Assembly (NCBI GenBank): GCA_964460845.1
Contig: CAYWRZ010000005.1
Span: 124,001-188,000, forward strand
Source of the DNA: CAYWRZ01 sp964460845
GTDB lineage: Bacteria > Bacteroidota > Bacteroidia > Flavobacteriales_D > UBA2798
Direction: 5' to 3'
Length of the DNA: 64,000 nt
Every line of letters begins with the position of its first letter. Within the stretch, counting starts at the first letter, position 1. Positions 50,649-59,784 of the stretch are shown here, piece after piece. A program made the position numbers and the translations under genes. The notes beneath the pieces are model-generated. The model searched no databases. It saw only the letters and a program-made list of their open reading frames with translations, and was not told the origin of the DNA.

Positions 50649-51971
50649 ATGAAAAGCGTTGTAGTATGCTCCTTATTGCTTGCTTATTCCGCTACTGAAG
50701 AAAGTACCGCCCAATGCACTTCACCGCCCGAAATAACTTTCTGTACAGGCAATTCACCACCGCCACAAGCAAACGTCAATTCAGGACAGGTATATTGGTA
50801 CGACGGCACAGGCCCTGTCGTAAATTCAGTGAACCTCAACGGCGGTGTATTCGGGGTCTGCGCCGATCTAAACCTTTCTTCGTTCAATTTCAACAGTGGT
50901 ACGCTTATCGTAGCTCCGGGAGCAAACCTGACCCTCAATTGCGGAGGCATGCTTTACCTCAACGGAAACTCCGCGATATACAATTTCGGTACGCTTACAC
51001 TAAGCTGCGGACTGGCCATGCAAAACAGCAATAATATGCTGATGAACGCTTCTCCGTCTGCAATACTTACGATCCACGGCGCAAGGTTGGAGCTTAATTC
51101 GAGCTCTTCCTTTTTCGTCAATTACGGCATGACCACGTTGAACACCTTATTTATTCAATCGAATGCTTCGCAGGAGTCGGTCTGTCTCGGCCCTGGCAGC
51201 AGTATCAATGCCACCGATATTACCAATAACCGGACGTTTTCGGTAAACGCACCGATAGGCACAGGCTGTATTTATTACAAGGGCAACGCGCTCCTTAACA
51301 ACAACCTGACGAATGCTCCAAACGTACGGATCTGTAAAGATAATTCGGCAAGCACCTCGGGTGGCGGCAACTGGGGTTCGGCCGATGTAAAAACCAGTTG
51401 TACATCCTGTAGCAGCGCGCTTCCCATCGAGCTGGTGTATTTCCATGCCCGACAGGAAGATCATACCGCCGTATTAGACTGGATAACCGCGAGCGAAATC
51501 AATAACGAACGTTTTGAAATTTTCCGCAGCAGCGATTCGGCCGATTGGGAAACGATACATACAGAACAGGGTGCGGGTAACTCCAATTACCGCATTCAGT
51601 ACGAATGGGCCGACCACGACGTACACATCGGAGAAACGTATTATTACAAACTCAGGCAGGTCGATTTCAACGGAGATTTTACCGACTCGGAAATCCAGTC
51701 TTTGTTCATCGACGATATATCGCTGCATCTTTCAGTGGCTCCCAATCCATTTGTGGAAAGCACCTGGCTTAGCAATCCCGGAGGAGGAGACTTGTCTTAT
51801 TTTCTGGAAGATGTTTCAGGCAATCTCATTCTTCCCGAGCAAAACAGCGATGCCAACCGCATAGAAATTCATTTCCCTGATGTAGAAGACGGAATGTACC
51901 TGCTGTTTGTGTCGAAAGGGCATCACCTCTTTAATTTCAAGGTGATAAAAGCGGCACATGCCGGCCACTAG
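50649..51971 (+). CDS. Secreted T9SS-dependent surface protein, second of a tandem pair
   Basis: A 440-residue paralogue of the preceding gene. A signal peptide (to about STAQ) is followed by CTSPPEITFCTG, the same beta-helix-like body (SVNLNGGVFGVCADLNLSSFN, GTLIVAPGANLTLNCGGMLYL), then LPIELVYFHARQEDHTAVLDW with NNERFEIFRS, and a T9SS sorting domain (SVAPNPFVESTW to FNFKVIKAAHAGH). The ATG at 50649 gives the signal peptide; the longer frame from 50550 overlaps non-coding sequence after the terminator and is rejected. A separate terminator before it implies its own promoter. Its stop abuts the stop of the minus-strand small gene at 51972. Confidence 0.85.
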   Translation: MKSVVVCSLLLAYSATEESTAQCTSPPEITFCTGNSPPPQANVNSGQVYWYDGTGPVVNSVNLNGGVFGVCADLNLSSFNFNSGTLIVAPGANLTLNCGGMLYLNGNSAIYNFGTLTLSCGLAMQNSNNMLMNASPSAILTIHGARLELNSSSSFFVNYGMTTLNTLFIQSNASQESVCLGPGSSINATDITNNRTFSVNAPIGTGCIYYKGNALLNNNLTNAPNVRICKDNSASTSGGGNWGSADVKTSCTSCSSALPIELVYFHARQEDHTAVLDWITASEINNERFEIFRSSDSADWETIHTEQGAGNSNYRIQYEWADHDVHIGETYYYKLRQVDFNGDFTDSEIQSLFIDDISLHLSVAPNPFVESTWLSNPGGGDLSYFLEDVSGNLILPEQNSDANRIEIHFPDVEDGMYLLFVSKGHHLFNFKVIKAAHAGH

Positions 51972-52124
51972 TTAACTGCCGCTGCCGCGAATAACCCGTA
52001 GCAATAGGGCCACTACTGCAAGTACAAGCAGAATATGAATAACGTTTCCTAAATTGGCGACAAAAAAACCGAGCACCCAGCCTATTACCAGTACTAAGGC
52101 AATGATATACAATAAGGAATTCAT
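51972..52124 (-). CDS. Lmo0937/DUF5670-family small membrane protein
   Basis: A 50-residue protein on the minus strand (ATG 52122-52124, stop TAA 51972-51974). It begins MNSLLYIIALVLVIGWVLGF, then FVANLGNVIHILLVLAVV, and ends LLRVIRGSGS: two helices joined by an N-rich turn, with a basic end. This is the pattern of the lmo0937 family of small membrane proteins, of unknown function and often linked to envelope stress. It is convergent with the T9SS gene, sharing no bases. Confidence 0.75.
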   Translation of the reverse strand: MNSLLYIIALVLVIGWVLGFFVANLGNVIHILLVLAVVALLLRVIRGSGS

Positions 52125-52288
52125 AAAAATAGCTTTCCTTAAATATAAAGAAAATGTCGATCAAAAAATTCTCGTCTCCCAATAAAACTTTGTTCAGAGA
52201 AAGTACAGATTATGTTTTTTCGAGAAGAAAAACAAAGCGATAGACCTGTATAATTTCTTAGAAAAACGAGCCAACATTCTGTACTGAC

Positions 52289-52318
52289 ACAGGTATAACC
52301 CTACTCATAAATACCTGT
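52289..52318 (+). promoter_or_regulatory. Inverted repeat just upstream of a start codon
   Basis: ACAGGTAT (52289-52296) and ATACCTGT (52311-52318) form an 8-bp perfect stem with a 14-nt loop. It ends 4 nt before the ATG at 52323, where it could mask initiation or serve as an operator. Confidence 0.4.
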
Positions 52319-52322
52319 AGTT

Positions 52323-53273
52323 ATGTATAAAAAATTACTTTTCACCTGTGGCTGTATCGCTTTTTTAGCTGTTGCCGAAGCGCAGTCCCCCTACCCCTTC
52401 CCGCTGCGGGATGCCGTTTGGTCGCAGGGAATAATAGATAAGATAAACTTTAATGTTTATTCCTGCACACGCACTCTTCACTACGGTTTTGGAGGCGATA
52501 CCAGCATCGGTGTCCACACCTACGCTAAAGTGTATGTCAACATTAACAATTCGGCTTATTTCGACCTTTCAGCAGCCACGTATTTCGGGGCCTTACGCGA
52601 CGATGCGGGAAAAGTCCTTTTGGTTCCGCCCGACAGTATCCGCGAATACCTTATGTACGATTTTTCGGTGCAGCAAGGGGAGTTGGTAACGGTTTATTTC
52701 CCCTGTTATGCTACATACTTCGTAGAAGAAATTGACACGCTAACTGCAATAACAGGCGAGCAAATACGAGAATTTAGGCTTATTGATATTTATTCCGGAC
52801 ATGAAGAAGCATGGTGGGAAGGATATGGAAATCGACAGGGATTTAATGCCGTTCACGACTACTATGATTGTTATACAGGCCTTCCGGAAGTACGCCCGCA
52901 CTTCGGAATTATCCCCCTATGTTTTGAAAAAAATGGGGAGAGATATCACCTAAATTCGCAAACATTTCCAAACTGTCACTGTAATTCTTTGCCAACCGAC
53001 GTCAACGAAAGCGAAAATGAAGAGGAAATACTGCTTTACCCCAACCCGACAGATGCGCTGCTCACACTGAAACTGAGCGATGCCTCAAGCGGTATCTCCC
53101 GGCTTGTATTCATCGACATACAAGGTAAAACGGTGTATGAAATCGCTACCCCAAAGGCCACAAATGAACTACAGATCAAGCTTCCTTTACTGCCCGAAGG
53201 GCTGTATTTACTAAGGCTCGATTTTCGGGAAAGGCAATCGATTTTCCGAAAAGTGCTTATTCAAAGAGAATAA
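52323..53273 (+). CDS. Secreted T9SS-dependent protein
   Basis: A 316-residue protein. The signal peptide ends VAEAQ. The body (25-235) is beta-rich with several Cys (YSCTRTL, FPCYAT, YYDCYTG, PLCFEKNG, PNCHCNS), likely disulfides. It ends in a T9SS sorting domain (about 240-316): LLYPNPTDALLTLKLSD, LVFIDIQGKTVYEI, EGLYLLRL and FRKVLIQRE. Unlike the neighbouring tandem pair it lacks the beta-helix repeat body. Function unknown. A hairpin lies just before the ATG. The stop is 3 nt from the stop of the converging efflux gene. Confidence 0.8.
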   Translation: MYKKLLFTCGCIAFLAVAEAQSPYPFPLRDAVWSQGIIDKINFNVYSCTRTLHYGFGGDTSIGVHTYAKVYVNINNSAYFDLSAATYFGALRDDAGKVLLVPPDSIREYLMYDFSVQQGELVTVYFPCYATYFVEEIDTLTAITGEQIREFRLIDIYSGHEEAWWEGYGNRQGFNAVHDYYDCYTGLPEVRPHFGIIPLCFEKNGERYHLNSQTFPNCHCNSLPTDVNESENEEEILLYPNPTDALLTLKLSDASSGISRLVFIDIQGKTVYEIATPKATNELQIKLPLLPEGLYLLRLDFRERQSIFRKVLIQRE

Positions 53274-53276
53274 AGA

Positions 53277-54725
53277 TTAACGCCAGCCTCCACCGGTAGC
53301 TCTGTAAAGGTCAATCAGCGAAATCATCATGCGGCGTTCAAGATTAACCAGTTCCAGTTGAGCTTCGAGCTTGCTTTTTTGTGCTGACACAATTTCGAGG
53401 TAGCTGGCATAACCGGTTACATAAAGCTCATTTGCCACGCTGACACCCTGCCCGAGCGCTTCCACTTCCTGCTTTTTAAGTTCAAACATCTGCTGCATAT
53501 TGTCTATTCCGCTCATCAGATTCATCACCTCACGATAGGCATTCAGGGCTGTTTTCTGATACTGGTAAAACGCTTCCTGCTGTGAAGCGGTAGCTACGTT
53601 AAACTGTACTTTAAGCTGGTTACGCTGAAATATGGGAGCTGTGAGTCCACCCAAAAGCTGATAAGCCAACGAAGTAGGGTCAAACAGCAAGCCGCTTTTG
53701 AATGCATTAAAAGCACCGTAAGCCGAAAGTGTAATTGAAGGAAAAAAGGCTGCTCTTGCGGCTTTCACATCGGCACGTGTGGCTTCCAATTCAAATTCGG
53801 CCTGTTTCAGATCTGGTCGGTTTTCGAGCAATTGAGCAGGTATGCCTACTTTCAGCAACTCGGAGTATGATCCGGGCATAAATGCGGAACTACGCTCTAT
53901 CGTTCCGGTAAAACGTCCGGCCAGGGCGTTCAGGTTGTTTTCGGCTTCGGTGATCTGCTGTCGGATAGAAAATTCGGCGCTCCGGGTATTGAGCAACTGC
54001 GCTTTAAACTGCTGCACGGCAAGCTCGGTAGCCCGTCCGCCGCCTTTTTGCGCTTCGACCACTTCGAGCGCTTTTTCCTGCAAACTGATGTTTTCAAGAA
54101 TAATGAGCGCTTCGGCATCGAGCGTAACCAGCTCGTAATACAAGGCCGCCGTATGCGCTATCAGTTGAGAGGTAATCAGATGACGACCCTGCTGCGAAGC
54201 CAGAAAACGATAACGCGCCGATTTTTTCATATTGCGCAGCTTGCCCCAGATATCTATCTCCCAGGAAGCTACCAGTCCGAGCCAAAAATCAGGTGTAGGC
54301 GACACGCCTATGCGTTGATCGTCGTTGATGTTGGGCGAAAGGTTGGTATCGAAGTTACCCACGCCTTCCATGGTGTATTTGCCATAACGTGTACCGCTGG
54401 CAGCAGCCTGAAAATTAAGCGAAGGGAACAATGCGGCACGGCCCGCTGAGAGATAAGCGGCCGACACGCTTATGCGCTGCAAAGCGATCTGCATATCGGG
54501 ATTGTGCTGCAACACTTCAGCGATTAGCGCCTGCAACTTCGGATCAGGAAAGAAAGTCCCGACCGAGATATAAGCCATGCTGCTTGTATCGTCGGCATTA
54601 CCGACAAAGGTTTCGGGTATGGCTTTCTGTGACGGAAGCGCAGCCTGTTTAGGAACACGGCAGGCCGAAAAGGTCAGAATAAATAAAACCGAAACGGTTA
54701 AAAGGTGGGTGTAGATCGTTTTCAT
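53277..54725 (-). CDS. Outer-membrane factor of a tripartite RND drug-efflux system
   Basis: A 482-residue NodT/OprM-like lipoprotein (signal VLFILTFSAC). Family signatures are LQALIAEVLQHNPDMQIALQRI, LVASWEIDIWGKLRN, ARAAFFPSITLSAYGAF and LYVTGYASYLEIVSAQK, and the closing LIDLYRATGGGWR. It forms a trimeric channel across the outer membrane and periplasm for the pump encoded just upstream. It begins 15 nt after the pump stop. The ATG at 54725 is chosen over an adjacent upstream TTG. Last gene of the operon. Confidence 0.9.
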   Translation of the reverse strand: MKTIYTHLLTVSVLFILTFSACRVPKQAALPSQKAIPETFVGNADDTSSMAYISVGTFFPDPKLQALIAEVLQHNPDMQIALQRISVSAAYLSAGRAALFPSLNFQAAASGTRYGKYTMEGVGNFDTNLSPNINDDQRIGVSPTPDFWLGLVASWEIDIWGKLRNMKKSARYRFLASQQGRHLITSQLIAHTAALYYELVTLDAEALIILENISLQEKALEVVEAQKGGGRATELAVQQFKAQLLNTRSAEFSIRQQITEAENNLNALAGRFTGTIERSSAFMPGSYSELLKVGIPAQLLENRPDLKQAEFELEATRADVKAARAAFFPSITLSAYGAFNAFKSGLLFDPTSLAYQLLGGLTAPIFQRNQLKVQFNVATASQQEAFYQYQKTALNAYREVMNLMSGIDNMQQMFELKKQEVEALGQGVSVANELYVTGYASYLEIVSAQKSKLEAQLELVNLERRMMISLIDLYRATGGGWR

Positions 54726-54740
54726 CAACCAATGATGCTT

Positions 54741-57700
54741 CTATGAAATATCTTCAGAAATTACCTGTGCTTTATTTTTCTTTTTCCATTCGGCCAGCGA
54801 AGCAAACAGCACGTACAGGCCGGGAATAATGATGACTCCGAAAATGGTTCCGGTCAGCATTCCGCCCGCCGCAGCCGTACCGATAGAACGGTTACCCATC
54901 GCTCCGGCACCCGAGGCGATACAAAGCGGAATAAGTCCGGCGATAAACGCAAAAGAGGTCATCAGAATGGGTCTTAAACGCTGCTCCGCTCCTTCGATGG
55001 CCGCCTGTAAGATGCTCAGCCCTTCTTTGCGACGCTGTATGGCAAATTCAACAATAAGAATCGCGTTTTTACCCAACAGACCGATGAGCATCACCAGCGC
55101 TACCTGGGCGTAAATGTTATTGTCGAGTCCGGCCATTTTCAGGAAAAGAAAAGCACCGAAAATCCCTGCAGGCAAACTGAGAATTACCGGCAAAGGCAAG
55201 AGGAAGCTTTCGTATTGCGCAGCGAGCAGCAGGTACACAAACACGAGACACACTAAGAAAATAAACAGGGTTTGGTTACCTGATAAAATCTCTTCCCTTG
55301 TCATCCCGCTCCATTCGTAAGCAAAGCCGCGCGGCAGGGTTTCGCTGGCCACACGCTGAACCGCATTAATCGCATCGCCGCTACTGTATCCGGGAGCCGC
55401 ATCGCCGTTGATCATGGCCGAGAGGTACATGTTGTAACGGGTAAGCTGCTCGGGACCATATACTCTTTCTATGCGTACAAAGCTCGAATAAGGCACCATT
55501 TCTCCCTTGTCGTTTTTGACATGCAGCTTCAGCACCTGCTCGGGCGAGCTGCGGAAACCGGGAGCCGCCTGTACCATCACCTTGTACATTTGGTTAAAAC
55601 GAATAAAGTTGGTGGCGTAATAGCTACCCAGTAAGGTTTGCAAATTACCCATCGCATTATCGACAGTGACTCCTTTTTTGGCCGCCAGGTCGTAATCGAT
55701 ATGAATCATGTACTGCGGAAACGACACGTCGAAGCTGGTAAAGGCATTGCCTATCTCGGGCGTTTCTTTGATCGCTTTTATAAAATCGTTGGTCACCCGG
55801 GCGGCTTCGTTGATATCGCCGGTACCGGTACGATCGAGCAGGCGTAATTCGAATCCGCTGGCGTTACCGAACCCGGGCACAGTGGGCGGCGGAAAAAGTT
55901 CGATCGTCGCATCGGTGATGTGGCTGATTTTTTCTTCTATTTCGGAAATAATATCCGCCATCCCTTTGCTGCGCTCGTCCCAGGGTTTCAGGTTGATCAT
56001 CCCCATTCCGTAAGAAGCGCCCGCAATTTCGTTCACAAGGCTATATCCTGCCAGTGTGGTCACGTTTTCTACGCCTTCGATAGTACGCGACACCTGCTCT
56101 ACCTGATCGAGCACCTTTTCGGTACGCTCTACGGTAGCACCCGGAGGAGTAGTCACGTTGACGTAAATCATGCCCTGATCTTCGGTCGGAATAAATCCGC
56201 CGGGAAGAATCACCGCCGTACCCCAGGTCGCGGCAAAAAATACAGCCAGCAGTCCTAAGGTGACAAACTTACGGCCCGCAATACGGCTAAGAATTTTTCG
56301 GTAACCCGAAGAGGTTGCGTCGTAACGTTTGTTAAATCCGTTAAAAAAACGCTGTAATAAGCCCTTGCGTTGTTTGCTCGGATCGTGCCGCAGCATAATG
56401 GCGCAAAGTGCCGGCGTAAGTGTCAATGCGTTGATTCCCGAAATAAATATCGCAATGGCGAGGGTCAGCGAAAATTGCCGGTAGAACACACCCACCGGAC
56501 CGCTCATAAAAGCCACGGGAATAAATACGGCCGACATCACCATCGTAATTGCGATAATAGCGCCGCTAATTTCTTTCATGGCCGCAATAGTAGCTTCCAA
56601 AGGCGGAAGATGTTCTTCGGTCATTTTTACGTGCACCGCCTCGACCACTACAATCGCATTATCGACCACTATACCGATAGCCAGTACCAGGGCAAAAAGG
56701 GTAAGCAGGTTGATCGAAAAGCCGAACATCATCATAAAGGCCAGCGTACCTACAAGCGCTACAGGAACCGCCAAAGCCGGAATAAGTGTAGAACGGAAAT
56801 CCTGAAGAAAAATAAACACCACTATCGATACGAGGATAAACGCTTCTATCAGCGTTTTTAACACTTCGTGAATGGAGGCATCGAGAAAGCGGGATACGTC
56901 GTAAGCAAGGTTGTATTCCATGCCCGGCGGGAAGGAAGTGCCTTTCAGCTCGGCCATTCGGTTTTTGATGTTCTCGATCACTTCGCTGGCATTCGAGCCG
57001 GGGCGCTGCTTGATCATGATCGAAGCCGAGGGTCGTCCGTCGGTTTTAGATACCATGCCGTAGCTCATCGAACCGAATTCGACTTCCGCAATGTCTTTGA
57101 GACGAAGTATGGAACCGTCTTTATCGGCGCGCAGAATTACCTGCTCGTATTGCTGGGGCTCATAAAATTTACCGGTGTAACGCAGTACATATTGCAGAGA
57201 ATTGGCTGCCTTACCCGAACTTTCTCCGGTTTTTCCGGGGGCGGCTTCCACGTTCTGGTTACGCAGGGCCTGTATCACCTCGTCGGTCGAAATGTTGTAC
57301 GCCAGCATACGCTCGGGTTGTAGCCATACACGCATGGCGTATTCCTGCTGCCCCATAATTTCGGCCCTTCCCACTCCGTCGATACGCTTGAGTTCCTGCA
57401 GTACGTTGATGTCGGCAAAATTGAAGATAAACTGCTCGTCCATCGACTCATCGGTACTGGTCAGGTTGAGGTACATGAGCATACTGTTTACCTCTTTTTC
57501 GGTGGTCACCCCGGCTTTGATCACCTCTTCGGGCATTTCGTCAAGCACGGTCGTTACCCGGTTCTGCACGTTTACCGCCGCCTGATCGGGATCGGTACCC
57601 ACCTCGAAAAAGACCTGGATCATGGTGATCCCGTCGTTGCTGGTAACAGTGGACATGTAGGTCATGCCGGGCACTCCGTTAATGGCGCGCTCGATGGGCA

Positions 57701-57887
57701 TAGCCACCGCTTTGGCCGACACATCGGCGTTGGCGCCGGTATAACGGGCGGTTACCATCACCGAAGGCGGTACGATATCCGGAAACTGGGTTACCGGTAG
57801 CTGAAGCAAAGCCAGCACCCCTACCAGCGTAATAAGCAAAGAAATGACAAGCGACAGTACGGGTCGCCGTATAAAAGTTTCAACCAT
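54741..57887 (-). CDS. HAE1-type RND drug-efflux pump
   Basis: A 1048-residue inner-membrane proton/drug antiporter of the AcrB/MexB group. The N-terminal FIRRPVLSLVISLLITLVGVLALLQLPVTQFPDI, the helix 4 ALVLAIGIVVDNAIVVVEAV segment, helix 10 GLLGKNAILIVEFA (the Lys of the relay) and the C-terminal LRPILMTSFAFIAGLIPL are visible. In AcrB the helix 4 pair is Asp-Asp; here it reads Asp-Asn, leaving one acidic relay residue at that spot. It exports hydrophobic or amphipathic compounds from the periplasm and outer leaflet. It is flanked by adaptor and outer-membrane factor genes on the same strand, forming a complete three-gene operon. Confidence 0.93.
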   Translation of the reverse strand: MVETFIRRPVLSLVISLLITLVGVLALLQLPVTQFPDIVPPSVMVTARYTGANADVSAKAVAMPIERAINGVPGMTYMSTVTSNDGITMIQVFFEVGTDPDQAAVNVQNRVTTVLDEMPEEVIKAGVTTEKEVNSMLMYLNLTSTDESMDEQFIFNFADINVLQELKRIDGVGRAEIMGQQEYAMRVWLQPERMLAYNISTDEVIQALRNQNVEAAPGKTGESSGKAANSLQYVLRYTGKFYEPQQYEQVILRADKDGSILRLKDIAEVEFGSMSYGMVSKTDGRPSASIMIKQRPGSNASEVIENIKNRMAELKGTSFPPGMEYNLAYDVSRFLDASIHEVLKTLIEAFILVSIVVFIFLQDFRSTLIPALAVPVALVGTLAFMMMFGFSINLLTLFALVLAIGIVVDNAIVVVEAVHVKMTEEHLPPLEATIAAMKEISGAIIAITMVMSAVFIPVAFMSGPVGVFYRQFSLTLAIAIFISGINALTLTPALCAIMLRHDPSKQRKGLLQRFFNGFNKRYDATSSGYRKILSRIAGRKFVTLGLLAVFFAATWGTAVILPGGFIPTEDQGMIYVNVTTPPGATVERTEKVLDQVEQVSRTIEGVENVTTLAGYSLVNEIAGASYGMGMINLKPWDERSKGMADIISEIEEKISHITDATIELFPPPTVPGFGNASGFELRLLDRTGTGDINEAARVTNDFIKAIKETPEIGNAFTSFDVSFPQYMIHIDYDLAAKKGVTVDNAMGNLQTLLGSYYATNFIRFNQMYKVMVQAAPGFRSSPEQVLKLHVKNDKGEMVPYSSFVRIERVYGPEQLTRYNMYLSAMINGDAAPGYSSGDAINAVQRVASETLPRGFAYEWSGMTREEILSGNQTLFIFLVCLVFVYLLLAAQYESFLLPLPVILSLPAGIFGAFLFLKMAGLDNNIYAQVALVMLIGLLGKNAILIVEFAIQRRKEGLSILQAAIEGAEQRLRPILMTSFAFIAGLIPLCIASGAGAMGNRSIGTAAAGGMLTGTIFGVIIIPGLYVLFASLAEWKKKNKAQVISEDIS

Positions 57888-57932
57888 CAGATTTCAAATT
57901 GAGAAAGGGAACTTCTGTCCACAAATAGCTAA

Positions 57933-59030
57933 TTACGGCGCGGGCTCTACAGGATTTATCAGTTCTCCGTCGCGCAGGGTCTGTATGCCTTCATACACTA
58001 TTTTATCGGAAGGTTCAAGCCCCGATCGAACAATGTAATACTCGGCCAACCTTTCTCCGGGAGCAAAATTTGTCATTTTGACCGTGTTGTCATTGCCAAG
58101 CACATACACATAGTTTTTGTCCTGTATCTCGAACACCGATTTTTGGGGAACGAGCAAAGCTTTTTCTACCGGACGATCCAGCAAAAGCGTACCTGAAGCA
58201 CCGTGCTTGAGCAGTCCGTCGGGATTGGGAAAACTCGCGCGGAAAGCGATAGAACCGGTATTTTCATCGATTTCACTTTCGGCGGGTTCGATGGTACCTG
58301 CATAGGCATAAATGCTACCGTCGGCCAGCACGAGCCTTACTTCGTTGGGAAGCGTATCGTCGTTGGGCTGCATGAGGCGCAGGTATTCTCTTTCGGAGAT
58401 ATTAAAATAGGCATACACCGACTGAATGTCGGAAATGGTGGTCAGCAGGGATCCATTGCTCAGCAGGCTTCCTTCTTTGAGCGGCAAACGGTCGATAATA
58501 CCGTCGAAAGGCGAATGTACCTGTGTATAGGAAAGCAAACGGCGAGCATTGGCTACTGCCGAATGGGCTTCCTCTACCTTAGCCAGTAGCGCCAGGTGTT
58601 TGGCCTGCATCAACTCCAGCTCGGTTTCGGATACGATATTTTTTTCGACCAGCGTGCGTACGCGCTGCACTTCTACTTCAGCTACGCGCGCATCAGCTAT
58701 GGCACTGTTATAAAATGCGCTGGCTTTATTCAAATCAATACGCAGCTCTTCGTCGTTGATGCTGAAAAGCAATTGCCCTTCTTTTACATATTGCCCTTCA
58801 TCGACATAAATTTTGTCGAGGATTCCCGAAACGCGGGCGTGCAGCTCCACGTTTTTCCGGGCCTGGATATCGGCTACATATTTCATTTGTAGCAAGGTAT
58901 CTTTCTGAATCAGCGGCACTACCGGATAGGTTTTGACCGCTTCTTTCTGTCTGTTATTGGCATTGCTGGTCGTACAGGCGGCTATAAGCAGCGAAGCACC
59001 GATAACAAACAAGGAAGTATTTACTTTCAT
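57933..59030 (-). CDS. RND efflux periplasmic adaptor (MexA/AcrA-like)
   Basis: A 365-residue lipoprotein adaptor (signal VIGASLLIAAC). Lipoyl-like halves are VELHARVSGILDKIYVDEGQYVKEGQLLF and VHSPFDGIIDRLPLKEGSLL, with an alpha-hairpin between. The beta-barrel and membrane-proximal domains follow, ending IVYEGIQTLRDGELINP. It couples the HAE1 pump to its outer-membrane factor. The ATG at 59030 is used because it starts the lipoprotein signal; the longer frame from 59111 adds an extra hydrophobic leader. First gene of the operon, 45 nt before the pump gene. No regulator gene is adjacent. Confidence 0.92.
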   Translation of the reverse strand: MKVNTSLFVIGASLLIAACTTSNANNRQKEAVKTYPVVPLIQKDTLLQMKYVADIQARKNVELHARVSGILDKIYVDEGQYVKEGQLLFSINDEELRIDLNKASAFYNSAIADARVAEVEVQRVRTLVEKNIVSETELELMQAKHLALLAKVEEAHSAVANARRLLSYTQVHSPFDGIIDRLPLKEGSLLSNGSLLTTISDIQSVYAYFNISEREYLRLMQPNDDTLPNEVRLVLADGSIYAYAGTIEPAESEIDENTGSIAFRASFPNPDGLLKHGASGTLLLDRPVEKALLVPQKSVFEIQDKNYVYVLGNDNTVKMTNFAPGERLAEYYIVRSGLEPSDKIVYEGIQTLRDGELINPVEPAP

Positions 59031-59131
59031 GATTTTAAGTTGAAAAACGAGCGTAAGTAAAAACGAAAGGAATAAGGGCTTACGAAAAGCCATTACAGCC
59101 GGTAAAGTCAATTACCGGAAAAAACAGATGC

Positions 59132-59554
59132 CTAAAACAGTCTGTAACGAAAAAGTATAGGATACCAGCCGGACAAGTAACCCCTGCTGTGATAGTTTTC
59201 AGAGAAATCAAACGTTTCCGAAAAATAGGCGTACACCGACACCGGTAAGGTATCGGATAAAACGGCTACCGGAGCGGGTATAAGACGTTCTTCTTGTGAT
59301 AAACGAAAGCGGCGGCTATAAAGCCCTTCGTCGTTAGAATAGTCAAATTCGAGATAATCTTCTTTGAATTGCGGAGTAGGCTGTATATTCGGAGCGTCTT
59401 CTTCCGTTTCTTCCTGTTCCTGTGTCTCTACGGCGAACTCTTCCTTGTAACATACTTCTTCTGCTTCTGCCCACACTTCCTGTGACGCCGCCACACGAGG
59501 ACTGGTCGCTGTCGTCAGCAATATAGCAAGCAATATATTAAGCAGCGTCCTCAT
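59132..59554 (-). CDS. Hypothetical secreted acidic protein
   Basis: A 140-residue protein with a signal peptide (LLNILLAILLTTATSP, cleaved near RVAASQ). The mature part begins with a Glu-rich run (about 28-60: EVWAEAEEVCYKEE, ETQEQEETEED). A beta-rich end follows, rich in Tyr and Phe and finishing RYRLF, an aromatic C-terminus like outer-membrane strands. Too small for a barrel. Not recognised. About 100 nt upstream of the efflux adaptor start, on the same strand; it might be read from the same promoter. Confidence 0.5.
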   Translation of the reverse strand: MRTLLNILLAILLTTATSPRVAASQEVWAEAEEVCYKEEFAVETQEQEETEEDAPNIQPTPQFKEDYLEFDYSNDEGLYSRRFRLSQEERLIPAPVAVLSDTLPVSVYAYFSETFDFSENYHSRGYLSGWYPILFRYRLF

Positions 59555-59784
59555 TTACATTTATATAAGCCGGGATGAACCCAAAACTTATTTAATCCTT
59601 TAAAAATCAACATTATCACACTTCGCAGTGTGTAAAAATCACGCAAATATACGCCAGATAGCCAAGAATCACAAACAAGATGGTGCCTATCCTTGGAATC
59701 CAAGCCTTCGCTTCACATAATTTAACATCTGTAAATAAAGGGCTTATCTTATTTTCACACAGAAAAAGACTTTACACACGCTTT

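Noticed and set aside
59610..59635. Hairpin CACACT-TCGC-AGTGTG after polA as a terminator
   Set aside because: It has a short stem and no T tract on either strand.
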